Of a stretch of 63,565 bases of DNA, positions 29,001 through 36,906 are shown one piece after another; position 1 is the first letter of the stretch; every line of letters starts with the position of its first letter. A program made the position numbers and the translations under genes. The notes beneath the pieces were generated by a model. That model saw only the letters and a program-made list of their open reading frames with translations, made no database searches and was not told where the DNA came from. This stretch comes from Paeniglutamicibacter antarcticus (GTDB lineage Bacteria; Actinomycetota; Actinomycetes; Actinomycetales; Micrococcaceae): the NCBI RefSeq assembly GCF_900010755.1, contig NZ_CZJT01000077.1, forward strand, positions 1 through 63,565. The letters run 5' to 3'.

Positions 29001-29999
29001 GAGGTTCACCACAGCCAGGTCCCAACCCGGCAACGGCAGGCCGATGGACACCGGACCGGTTCCATCCACGGCCGCACCACAGGCAATGACCGTGGCCTCG
29101 GTGGGCCCGTAGGTGTTCCAGACTTCCCGGGTTGGCCCGGCAAGCCGTTCGACCAGCTCGGCGGGCAGTGCCTCGCCACCGAAGATCAGCAGACGGATCC
29201 GTTCCAGGGTTTCGGCCGGCCACATGGCCGCGAGGGTGGGAACTGTGGATACCACCGTGACGTTGCGTTCGCGCAGCCAGTCGCCAAGATCGGCCCCCGA
29301 ACGCACCAGCGAGCGCGGCGCCGGGACCAGGCACGCCCCGTTTCTCCAGGCCAGCCACATTTCCTCGCAGGAAGCGTCGAAGGCCACCGAGAGACCTGCC
29401 ATGACCCGGTCGCCCCGGGTAATGGGGTCCTGCTGCAGGAACATCGTTGATTCCGCGTCGACCCATGCTGCCGCGGAGCGGTGGGTGATGGCCACGCCCT
29501 TGGGCTTGCCGGTGGATCCGGAGGTGAAAATGATCCATGCGTCGTCATCGGGGCTGGCGTTCGGGCTGTTGCCCTTGGTCCGGATCCCCGGACGGTGGTT
29601 GATGGAAAGCTTTTCCCCGACGACGGCGCAGACCTCTGCCTCTTCCCAGACGGTTTCGGCCCGCTCGTCGGGTTCGTCGGCATCAACCGGTACGTAGGCG
29701 GCCCCCGCGACCAGGATGCCCAGGATAGCCACGTAAAGGTCCTTGGATCCCGAGGGGACCCGGACGCCTACACGGTCCCCTGCCCCGATGTCCGATGCCC
29801 ACAGCTTCCTGGCGAGCTCGTGGATCTCGACGCCGAGTTCCGCATAGTCGAGGATGGCGGACCCGTCATCGATGGCCGGGGTGGAGGGATACGTGGCAAT
29901 GGTCTCCAAGATGATGTCGACCAGGGTCCGCTCGGCTGCTGCCGGTTCGCTCGGAAACACCGCCAGATCCCTGCCATGGGCTGGCGGGCCGATATCCAT
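26100..29999 (-). CDS. Pls/PosA-family membrane NRPS (Pls1)
   Basis: A 1299-aa single-module synthetase like epsilon-poly-L-lysine synthetase. An adenylation domain (about 25-495) has FTSGSTGKPKG, YGPTEAT, YRSGD and LKTSGKVDRKALP. A carrier domain follows with DFFALGGAS (Ser near 541). The last 700 residues alternate membrane helices with three acyltransferase-like beta-helix blocks, such as SINRGTVLQTHLFHD and GANAVILPGSSIG. In the family these tandem blocks join amino acids iteratively through side-chain amines; there is no thioesterase. ATG 29999 (GAAGGA upstream) was preferred over TTG 30092. Amino acid and chain length are unknown. Confidence 0.88.
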   Translation of the reverse strand: MDIGPPAHGRDLAVFPSEPAAAERTLVDIILETIATYPSTPAIDDGSAILDYAELGVEIHELARKLWASDIGAGDRVGVRVPSGSKDLYVAILGILVAGAAYVPVDADEPDERAETVWEEAEVCAVVGEKLSINHRPGIRTKGNSPNASPDDDAWIIFTSGSTGKPKGVAITHRSAAAWVDAESTMFLQQDPITRGDRVMAGLSVAFDASCEEMWLAWRNGACLVPAPRSLVRSGADLGDWLRERNVTVVSTVPTLAAMWPAETLERIRLLIFGGEALPAELVERLAGPTREVWNTYGPTEATVIACGAAVDGTGPVSIGLPLPGWDLAVVNLDGHPVPWGSEGELIIGGVGLGRYLDAAKDAEKYAPMPTLGWDRAYRSGDMVLADPAGLLFVGRADEQVKLGGRRVEMGEIDEALAALAGVAMAAAAVQSTPSGNKVLAGYLVPEPGEDLDLAACREQLALVLPAQLVPALGIVEELPLKTSGKVDRKALPWPLQAVGEGLEAHDLTGTEGWLADTWTDLLGPVPLDGNSDFFALGGASVAAAQLVGVLRTRHAEVSIADVYARPNLGGLAAYLDSLELTEVQVHETRPVPWWTGLIQAPVIGLLYSITGLRYVTGMALVCWVLFNLTDAPWAPNPPLLPVVAAWIVLFSLPFRMLLAVASSRLLLHGTSPGRYRRGGGTHLRLWMAERIVTFCKLEPIMGSPMGLWYARALGNHVGTEVHLDAMPPVTGLASIGTGSSIEYEVDLAGHWLDGDQLVIGRVSVGTDCRVGTRSTLTGGALLLAGSEVEAGTWVDSIVPSGERWSGSPMQRVGPAGEEWPHPEEESGEPRAPRWLHPAALMFMALMPIISVVPGTLLMLWLVQGIVDLNEVLWLLAGWAPVILVSSVLTFLLITALAVRFLARFMPAGFHSSTGTAAWAAWFSNLLLAKTLVSVYPIYASVITPLWMRLLGARVGRHVEISTLETIPHLTSLGDRSFMADHSLASSPRVRGRWMHLGHSSVGEKSFVGNSGIIGPDMQVPRNSLIAVLSSAPADMPENSNWFGRPAMELPRPLDTADSALTYDPPRRLLAARAAVEIFRAVPMLITIWLALGTVWVLAQIYMQAGLSLTVLLSGPVLLGSAVAGCLVALVAKWALVGRFEASEHPLWTSFIWRNELADVFSESLAVPGLVRMSLGTPMLNFWMRLMGAKIGRRVWCETWWLPEFDLVTIEDGASINRGTVLQTHLFHDRIMRLEAVHVGAHATVGANAVILPGSSIGSHAVVGPSSLVMRSEDVPENGRWAGNPLRSWNTHPDIGATP

Positions 30000-30551
30000 T
30001 GATTCCTTCAAGCCCAGGTGTCGAAGTTGATTCGTCGCCGAAGCATGACTTGCCTCGTTTTGAGGCAGGGTTAAATAATCCCGTTCAGTCAATTTTTCCC
30101 CAAGTTTTTTGATTCTTTATTCGACAATAAATCGAGACTGATTACCCCAGTAATCATCAGCATCTCGACATCTTGCCGACCGGTTTCGCAGCTCTTCGGC
30201 GAGCCAATGAAGGCCGCCGCAATCCGAAACAACGCGCTTGACCAAATTCCCGCCAAGTGCCTGCCCTCGGGCAGAGTTGGATAATTGTTCCGAGCAACAT
30301 CACCAGCATGGGCGGAATTCCGGCCGATAGCAACGCCGGAAAGGTGAATATCCATCAAATGGAAGATGGATATGAAGTAATTTTCACACTTTCCAACCGC
30401 TCTAAATCTCATAATCCCGAGTGGATGTGCAATTATTTGATTCAGACAAAATGCGTATGAATGTTAATTTTCATAATGCGATCCCGCGGTTGGTGACGTA
30501 ACGTTTCGCAAACAGCTCGATCATCAAGTAAAGCGAACTTTGTTTTCTGCC
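30000..30551. other. AT-rich divergent control region between Pls1 and the YkuD-like gene
   Basis: About 550 bases, visibly richer in A/T than the flanking genes. No convincing gene is seen. It holds a perfect 9-bp inverted repeat ATATCCATC-8-GATGGATAT (30348-30373) that could be an operator. The N-terminal extension of Pls1 from TTG 30092 overlaps its left part but lacks coding support. Confidence 0.45.
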
Positions 30552-31289
30552 ATGATGAGCTGCATGACCGGAAAGTTCCTGCTTCGCTCAATCGCCGTGG
30601 CCAGTGCCGCGGCCCTTGCTTTGACCGCGTCAGGCCATCGGCCCGATGTGCAGGACCGATCTGTCACCGGCCCCTGCCAACGCATCAACGAATTGCGCCC
30701 TGGCATCGACCCGGGTGGCGGAAACAGGCTGCTCTTTGCCCTGGCCACGGAATACGGGGAAACCCAGGTGGTCATCACCAGCTGCGCACGCGGGCCACTG
30801 GGCTACGCCGAAGAATGGCGGGCAGAGGGCTTCGCGGGCAAGAACGGCTTTGCCAAGCCCGGCCCCGTCCTCATCAATTCCTTGCAGACACCCTCAGGGG
30901 CTTACAGCATCAGCGAAGCCTTCGGCCGCAGCGATCCCGGCACGATGCTTCCCTACCACCAGGTGGGGAAGGACTCGTACTGGGGCGGTTCGGCAGGTGA
31001 GAACTTCAACAACTACTTCCAGGGAGCCGGCGTGTGGCCCGACGAACCGCTGTGGACCTACATGGAGTCGGGCATGTACGAACAGGCCGCAGTCATCAAC
31101 TACAACCGCCCACCCGACATGGACGCCGTCCCCGGGCGGACGTTTGCCATATTCCTCCATGCCGGTTCCGCCGAAACCTGGGGCTGCATCTCTACCGACC
31201 TCGACACCGTGACCAGGGTCCTTCAGGGCGCCAAGCCCGGTGACCACATCATCATGGGCGTTGAATCGGAGATGTTCGCCGCACCCTAG
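30552..31289 (+). CDS. secreted YkuD-like (L,D-transpeptidase fold) protein
   Basis: A protein of about 245 aa with an N-terminal signal sequence (RSIAVASAAALALTASG) and, near the C-terminus, FLHAGSAETWGCIS. This resembles the His...[ST]xGC catalytic motif of YkuD L,D-transpeptidases; the Cys and His are both present. Typical members crosslink peptidoglycan at diaminopimelate. Three ATG codons (30552, 30555, 30564) are possible starts and no strong Shine-Dalgarno decides. It lies between the divergent Pls genes, upstream of Pls2. Confidence 0.65.
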   Translation: MMSCMTGKFLLRSIAVASAAALALTASGHRPDVQDRSVTGPCQRINELRPGIDPGGGNRLLFALATEYGETQVVITSCARGPLGYAEEWRAEGFAGKNGFAKPGPVLINSLQTPSGAYSISEAFGRSDPGTMLPYHQVGKDSYWGGSAGENFNNYFQGAGVWPDEPLWTYMESGMYEQAAVINYNRPPDMDAVPGRTFAIFLHAGSAETWGCISTDLDTVTRVLQGAKPGDHIIMGVESEMFAAP

Positions 31290-31558
31290 CGCCCCCGAAC
31301 AGATGTAGCCGCCAACCCACGCTTGGCCGACCGTGGTGCGGTACACGGAACCCGGTACACATCCAACGCAGGAATTCCGGAATCCACGTGCTCGTCACCT
31401 TCCGTTAACCATGCTGCCCTACGCTTGGCGTGCGTGTGCCGACCGGGGGTTGGTGCCGAGCGCCCCTGCACCTGGGCGCCTGCATTCCCACCCGGTGGAA
31501 TCAACGCATCCCGGGTCCCCCTTGCGGGAGGACCGATCACCGCTTCAAGAAAGCCACA

Positions 31559-34500
31559 GTGGAATCGATTCCCAGCCTCTCTGCCCTTGGACCCACGACA
31601 GACGTGTACCTGCCTCAGTACCCCGCCAGCCACCTGGCACCGGAACCCCGGACCCTGATCGACATCCTTCAGGCCAGCGCCGCCAACCACCCCGAGGCCC
31701 CGGCACTGGATGACGGCGAGCGCTCCCTGACCTATGCGGAACTGCTCCTGGCTATCGAGGAAACCGCCTCGGCCCTGCGCTCGGCCGGTCTCGGCGCCGG
31801 CGACAGGATCGGCATACGCGTCGCTTCAGGCACTCGCGATCTCTACATCGGCATCCTGGCCACCATGAAAATCGGCGCCGCCTACGTCCCGGTCGACGCC
31901 GACGACCCCGAGGAACGCGCTCAGCTGGTCTTCGCGGAGGCCAAGGTCGCCGCGGTCATGGGCGCCAAGGGCAAGATCACCTCCCTGCGTACCATTCCGA
32001 ACCCCGAACCTGCCCGGGAAGCGGCCCTGGACGACGACGCCTGGATCGTCTTCACCTCCGGCTCCACCGGCACCCCGAAGGGCGTTGCCATCACCCAGCG
32101 CTCGGCCGCCGCGTTTGTCGACGCCGAGGCAAGGATCTTTTTGCAGGACGAACCCTTGGGCTCTGAGGACCGCGTGTTGGCCGGCCTTTCGGTGGCCTTC
32201 GACGCATCTTGCGAGGAAATGTGGCTGGCCTGGCGCCACTCCTCCTGCCTGGTTCCCGCCCCGCGCGCGCTGGTGCGCTCCGGCATGGATCTGGGGCCCT
32301 GGCTGGTGACCCGCGGGGTCACCGTGGTTTCCACGGTCCCCACCCTGGCCGCCCTCTGGCCGGCCGAAGCACTGGAAAACGTCCGCCTGCTCATCTTCGG
32401 CGGCGAGGCCTGCCCACCCGAGCTGGCGGCCCGGCTGGCCGTGCCGGGGCGCGAACTGTGGAACACCTACGGACCCACCGAGGCCACCGTCGTGGCGTGC
32501 GCGGCCCAGATGGACGGCACCGACCCGGTGCGCATCGGCTTGCCCCTCGAAGGCTGGGACCTGGCCGTCGTGGACACCTCCGGGCTGCCCGTCGCGCCCG
32601 GCCAAAGCGGTGAACTGATCATCGGAGGGGTCGGGCTGGGCCGCTACCTGGATCCGGAGAAGGACGCCGAAAAGTACGCGCCCTTTGAAACCCTCGGCTG
32701 GGAGCGTGCCTACCGGTCCGGCGACCTGGTGCTGGCCGACCCCGAGGGGCTGGTCTTCCTGGGCCGGATGGACGAGCAGGTCAAGCTCGGCGGACGCCGG
32801 ATTGAACTCGGCGAGATCGACGCGGCGTTGCAGTCCCTGCCCGGACTCTCCGGTGCCGCCGCAGCTGTGAAGACGACCGCCGCGGGAAACCAGATCCTGG
32901 TCGGTTACCTGGCTGCGGACCCGGCCTTCGACACCGCTGCGGCCCGTGAACGGCTGGCAGTGATGCTCCCTGCTGCATTGATACCGTTGCTGGCAGTCGT
33001 GGACACCCTGCCGACCAAGACCAGCGGCAAGGTCGACCGCAATGCCCTGCCCTGGCCGTTGCCCGGCGCCAAAGCCACAGCAGATGCAGGGGTCCTGCCG
33101 GAGCTGGGCGAGGACGCCACCTGGGTCCTCACCCAATGGAAAAGGGTGTTGGGCATCGAGGCCTCGAGCCTCGATGCCGATTTCTTCGCTTCCGGCGGCG
33201 GTTCGCTCTCCGCGGCGCAACTCGTTTCCGCGCTGCGCGAGCGTTACCGCACCGTCACGGTGGGCGAGATCTATTCACATCCGCGCATCGGATCCCTGCT
33301 CGAGGCGCTGGGAACCAGCTCCGGTGTTGAACCCGAGACCCGGATCGTGGAGCGCACCACCCGGCGCGCCCAGGTCTTCCAGACGCTCATGGGCATCCCC
33401 ACGTTTATCTTGGTGGGCATGCGCTGGCTGGTGTACCTGGCTGCAGGCAACAATGTCTTGGGTGCCCTGGGCGTGTTCTCCGATGCGCCGCGGCTTTCCT
33501 GGTGGGTTCTTGTCGCACTCTGGTTGGTCTTTGTTTCTTCCCCCGGCCGGATGGTGCTCTCGGTTCTCGCGGCACGCCTGCTGCTGCGTAACCTGAAGCC
33601 CGGAAACTACCCGCGCTCGGGCAAGGTGCACCTGCGGCTGTGGATGGCCCAGCAGATCGCCGACCTGGTTGACCCCGTCTCCTTGGGCAGCGCCCACTGG
33701 ATCCAGCGCTACGCCCGCGCCTTGGGCGCCGACATCGGGCACGATGTGCAATTGCACTCGATACCACCTGTCACGGGCCTACTCACCGTGGGCCGGGGAG
33801 CCAACATCGAACCCGAGGTCGACCTCACCGGCTACTGGATCGATGGGGACCGATTGATCGTCGGAGCCATCGAGATCGGTGCCGAAGCAAGCATCGGCGC
33901 ACGCAGCACGCTGATGCCCGGTTCCGTCGTATCCGACGGTGTGGTCCTGGCCGCGGGTTCCGCCGTTGCGGGCACCACTAGGGCCTTCTCTGCCTATTCC
34001 GGCTCACCGGCCGAACGCACGGGCAAGGCAAAACCCGCCTGGCCGCAGGCCCCCATCCGCACCAGCAAGGTCCACGAGGCACTGTTCGCCATCGCCTCCA
34101 CTGCCCTGGGCGCGCTGCCGCTGCTCTCCATCCTTGGCGCCATCGTGGTGGGTGTTTATCTGCTGCGCGGCCAGGAATCGCTGCACGAATCCCTGCTGGC
34201 CCTGAGCTACGTCGTGCCCCTGGCGGCACTAACCTGGTTCGGGCTGAACATGCTGCTGGTGCTCGTCGCCACCCGGCTGCTGGGCATCGGGCTGCGCGAA
34301 GGCTGGCACCGCGTCGACAGCCGCATCGGCTGGCAGGTCTGGGCCACCGAACGCCTGCTGGACATGGCCCGCGATTTGCTCTTCCCCCTCTATGCCTCAC
34401 TCTTCACCCCCGTCTGGCTGCGCCTGCTTGGTGCCAAGGTCGGGCGCAACGTCGAGGCCTCGACAGTCCTGTTGATCCCCAAGATGACCACCATCGCCTC

Positions 34501-35461
34501 CGGCGCGTTCCTGGCCGATGACACCATGGTGGCCACCTACGAGCTGGGCGGTGGCTGGATGAAGGTGGGCGCCGCCAAGATCGGCAAGCGCGCCTTCTTG
34601 GGCAATTCCGGCATCGCCGGGGCCGGGCGCAGGGTGCCGCGCAACGGTCTGGTGGCGGTGCTCTCGGCCACCCCCGCCAAGGCCAAGGCCGGGACCTCCT
34701 GGCTGGGCAGCCCACCGGTGCGGCTGCGCCGCACCACCGTCGACGCGGATTCGGCCCTGACCTATGCACCTCCGCTGCACCTGAAGCTGGCCCGCACCCT
34801 GTGGGAACTGTGCAGGTTTGTGCCGGTAGTGATCAGCGTCGGGATTGCCGCGCTGGTGCTGGTGCTGCTTGATGTGCTGGCCGCACAATACGGCTATCTT
34901 GTGGCCGCACTGCTCAGCGGCGCGGTGATGCTTGTTGCAGGGGCCGTCGCCGCGACCTCGGCGGTCGTGGCCAAATGGGTGCTGGTCGGCCCCATCCGCC
35001 CCGGCGAACACACCCTCTGGAGCTCGTTTATCTGGCGCAACGAAGTTGTCGACACGTTCATCGAGATGGTCTGCGCACCCTGGTTTGCGCACTCCGCCGC
35101 GGGCTCACCGGCACTGGTCTGGTGGCTGCGCGCGCTCGGTGCCAAGATCGGCCACGGGGTCTGGTGCGAAAGCTACTGGCTGCCCGAGGCCGACCTGGTG
35201 ACCCTCGGGGACTCCTCGACGGTCAACCGCGGCACGGTGGTCCAGACGCACCTTTTCCATGACCGGGTCATGGCCATTGATACGGTGGAACTCTGCGCGG
35301 GATCCACCATGGGCCCACACGGGGTCATCCTGCCGGCGGCATCGCTGTCCGAAGGTGCCACCGTGGGCCCGGCGTCGCTGGTGATGCGCGGAGAAACAGT
35401 CCCCCCGTCGAGCTATTGGATGGGCAACCCCGTCCAACCTTGGAGCCAGCCGCACGCATGA
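31559..35461 (+). CDS. Pls/PosA-family membrane NRPS (Pls2)
   Basis: A 1300-aa paralogue of Pls1 with the same layout. The adenylation domain has FTSGSTGTPKG (near 165), FDASCEEMW, YGPTEAT, YRSGD and TKTSGKVDRNALP. The carrier domain has DFFASGGGS (Ser near 549). Membrane segments and three beta-helix acyltransferase-like blocks follow (for example STVNRGTVVQTHLFHD). GTG 31559 gives a length and N-terminus matching Pls1, with only a weak AAGAAAG upstream; the longer frame back to 31430 has no support. The stop overlaps the aminopeptidase start. Substrate probably matches Pls1. Confidence 0.87.
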   Translation: MESIPSLSALGPTTDVYLPQYPASHLAPEPRTLIDILQASAANHPEAPALDDGERSLTYAELLLAIEETASALRSAGLGAGDRIGIRVASGTRDLYIGILATMKIGAAYVPVDADDPEERAQLVFAEAKVAAVMGAKGKITSLRTIPNPEPAREAALDDDAWIVFTSGSTGTPKGVAITQRSAAAFVDAEARIFLQDEPLGSEDRVLAGLSVAFDASCEEMWLAWRHSSCLVPAPRALVRSGMDLGPWLVTRGVTVVSTVPTLAALWPAEALENVRLLIFGGEACPPELAARLAVPGRELWNTYGPTEATVVACAAQMDGTDPVRIGLPLEGWDLAVVDTSGLPVAPGQSGELIIGGVGLGRYLDPEKDAEKYAPFETLGWERAYRSGDLVLADPEGLVFLGRMDEQVKLGGRRIELGEIDAALQSLPGLSGAAAAVKTTAAGNQILVGYLAADPAFDTAAARERLAVMLPAALIPLLAVVDTLPTKTSGKVDRNALPWPLPGAKATADAGVLPELGEDATWVLTQWKRVLGIEASSLDADFFASGGGSLSAAQLVSALRERYRTVTVGEIYSHPRIGSLLEALGTSSGVEPETRIVERTTRRAQVFQTLMGIPTFILVGMRWLVYLAAGNNVLGALGVFSDAPRLSWWVLVALWLVFVSSPGRMVLSVLAARLLLRNLKPGNYPRSGKVHLRLWMAQQIADLVDPVSLGSAHWIQRYARALGADIGHDVQLHSIPPVTGLLTVGRGANIEPEVDLTGYWIDGDRLIVGAIEIGAEASIGARSTLMPGSVVSDGVVLAAGSAVAGTTRAFSAYSGSPAERTGKAKPAWPQAPIRTSKVHEALFAIASTALGALPLLSILGAIVVGVYLLRGQESLHESLLALSYVVPLAALTWFGLNMLLVLVATRLLGIGLREGWHRVDSRIGWQVWATERLLDMARDLLFPLYASLFTPVWLRLLGAKVGRNVEASTVLLIPKMTTIASGAFLADDTMVATYELGGGWMKVGAAKIGKRAFLGNSGIAGAGRRVPRNGLVAVLSATPAKAKAGTSWLGSPPVRLRRTTVDADSALTYAPPLHLKLARTLWELCRFVPVVISVGIAALVLVLLDVLAAQYGYLVAALLSGAVMLVAGAVAATSAVVAKWVLVGPIRPGEHTLWSSFIWRNEVVDTFIEMVCAPWFAHSAAGSPALVWWLRALGAKIGHGVWCESYWLPEADLVTLGDSSTVNRGTVVQTHLFHDRVMAIDTVELCAGSTMGPHGVILPAASLSEGATVGPASLVMRGETVPPSSYWMGNPVQPWSQPHA

Positions 35462-36819
35462 GTCATTCGCCCCTGAACACCACGGCCCCCACCACCACAT
35501 TCATCCCGGATGCCTACATCCCGCGCTCCGGCAGCGCCGCCTACACGGTGGAGCACTACGACCTGGACCTGGACTGCAAACTGGGCGGGAACCGGCTCGA
35601 CGGGAGGGCGAAAATCACAGCGGTGGCCGCCGGCAACCTGGAACGGCTTTCCCTTGACCTTTCCGGGCTGCGCGCCGCGCGGGTCTCACTGAACGGGGCC
35701 AAGATCTCAAGGTTCACGCAGCGGGCCGGCAAGCTGGAGTTGCACCTGCCCTCCCCGGTCCCGGCCGGGGAACGGTTCACCGTGGAGATCCGTTACGGCG
35801 GGGTCCCGACCGTGCGCCAGGGAACCTGGGGCGAGGTCGGCTGGGAGGAGCTCACCGACGGGGTGCTCGTGGCGGGCCAACCCAATGGGGCTCCCACCTG
35901 GTTCCCCTGCAACGACCACCCCAGCCAAAAGGCCACCTACCGGATCAGCATCAACACCGATGCCGGCTACCGCCCGGTGAGCAACGGGACGCTGGTGGAC
36001 CGCCAGCGGCGCTCCAGCCGCGAACGCTGGACCTATGAGGTCAACGAGCCGATGGCCAGCTACCTGGCGACGCTGCAGATCGGCCGCTATGAGCTGCGTT
36101 CCCTGACCGGGACCGAGGCCTCGGTACCCCAACTGGTGGCAGCCAACGCCGCCGCACTGCACCGGGCGGCAACCGCCCTGGCCGACCAGCCGCGGATGAT
36201 GGAAACCTTCATCGAGGCCTTCGGTCCCTACCCCTTTGCCGACTACACGGTGGTTGTCACCGAGGACGAGCTGGAAATCCCGTTGGAGGCGCATGGGATC
36301 TCCATCCTGGGCGACAACCACCTGGCCCCGGGCTGGGAGCAGCAGCGGCTGATCGCCCACGAGCTCTCCCACCAGTGGTTCGGCAACTCGCTGACCGTCG
36401 GATCGTGGGAAGACATCTGGCTGCACGAGGGCTTTGCCTGCTATGCCGAATGGATCTGGTCAGAGGCCGCCGGCGGCCCCGGTACCGACGCGCGTGCCCG
36501 GGAGGCCTGGGCCATGCTCGCGTCCCTGGAGCAGGACATCACCGTCGGGGACCCCGGTCCCGCTGACATGTTCGATGACAGGGTCTACAAACGCGGCGCC
36601 CTGACGCTTCACGCCTTGCGGTTGGCCGCCGGGGACCGCGCCTTCTTCGCGATGCTGCGGGCCTGGACCGGGGCCCGTCACCACGGGACCGTCACCTATG
36701 CCCTGTTCCGCGACCACGTCGACGCGCATCTGCCCATCCTCGCCTCGGCGGAGGCGTTCCTGGAACCCTGGCTCTTCGGCAAAGCGCTGCCCGCACTGCC
36801 AGTTCCCGCTGCCCCCTGA
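35458..36819 (+). CDS. M1-family zinc metallopeptidase
   Basis: A 453-aa gluzincin aminopeptidase. The zinc site is AHELSHQWFGN with the third ligand in WLHEGFA. The substrate loop equivalent to GAMEN reads EIPLEAHG. No signal peptide is seen, so it is probably cytosolic. It lacks the long C-terminal ARM domain of classic aminopeptidase N. The ATG overlaps the Pls2 stop, coupling the two. From memory, epsilon-polylysine producers also pair Pls with aminopeptidases; trimming or self-protection is a likely role here. Confidence 0.88.
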   Translation: MSHSPLNTTAPTTTFIPDAYIPRSGSAAYTVEHYDLDLDCKLGGNRLDGRAKITAVAAGNLERLSLDLSGLRAARVSLNGAKISRFTQRAGKLELHLPSPVPAGERFTVEIRYGGVPTVRQGTWGEVGWEELTDGVLVAGQPNGAPTWFPCNDHPSQKATYRISINTDAGYRPVSNGTLVDRQRRSSRERWTYEVNEPMASYLATLQIGRYELRSLTGTEASVPQLVAANAAALHRAATALADQPRMMETFIEAFGPYPFADYTVVVTEDELEIPLEAHGISILGDNHLAPGWEQQRLIAHELSHQWFGNSLTVGSWEDIWLHEGFACYAEWIWSEAAGGPGTDARAREAWAMLASLEQDITVGDPGPADMFDDRVYKRGALTLHALRLAAGDRAFFAMLRAWTGARHHGTVTYALFRDHVDAHLPILASAEAFLEPWLFGKALPALPVPAAP

Positions 36820-36894
36820 CACCCGGGGCCCACGGACCTGGTCACATACCCCGGCAGGTCCCCAGATGTTCATCTTCCGTTCATCGGACCCGCG

Positions 36895-36900
36895 TACGTT
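36895..36900 (+). promoter_or_regulatory. leaderless -10 box of the PPK2 gene
   Basis: TACGTT stands six bases (CAAGAC) before ATG 36907. It implies that the kinase has its own promoter in addition to any read-through. Confidence 0.45.
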
Positions 36901-36906
36901 CAAGAC

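Noticed and set aside
30000..30092. N-terminal extension of Pls1 from TTG
   Set aside because: It has a G-rich stretch upstream, but the ATG at 29999 has GAAGGA and gives a protein that lines up with Pls2.
31430..31558. N-terminal extension of Pls2
   Set aside because: The extra 43 residues are Arg/Pro/Cys-rich, match nothing in Pls1 and lack a ribosome site. GTG 31559 gives equal length to Pls1.
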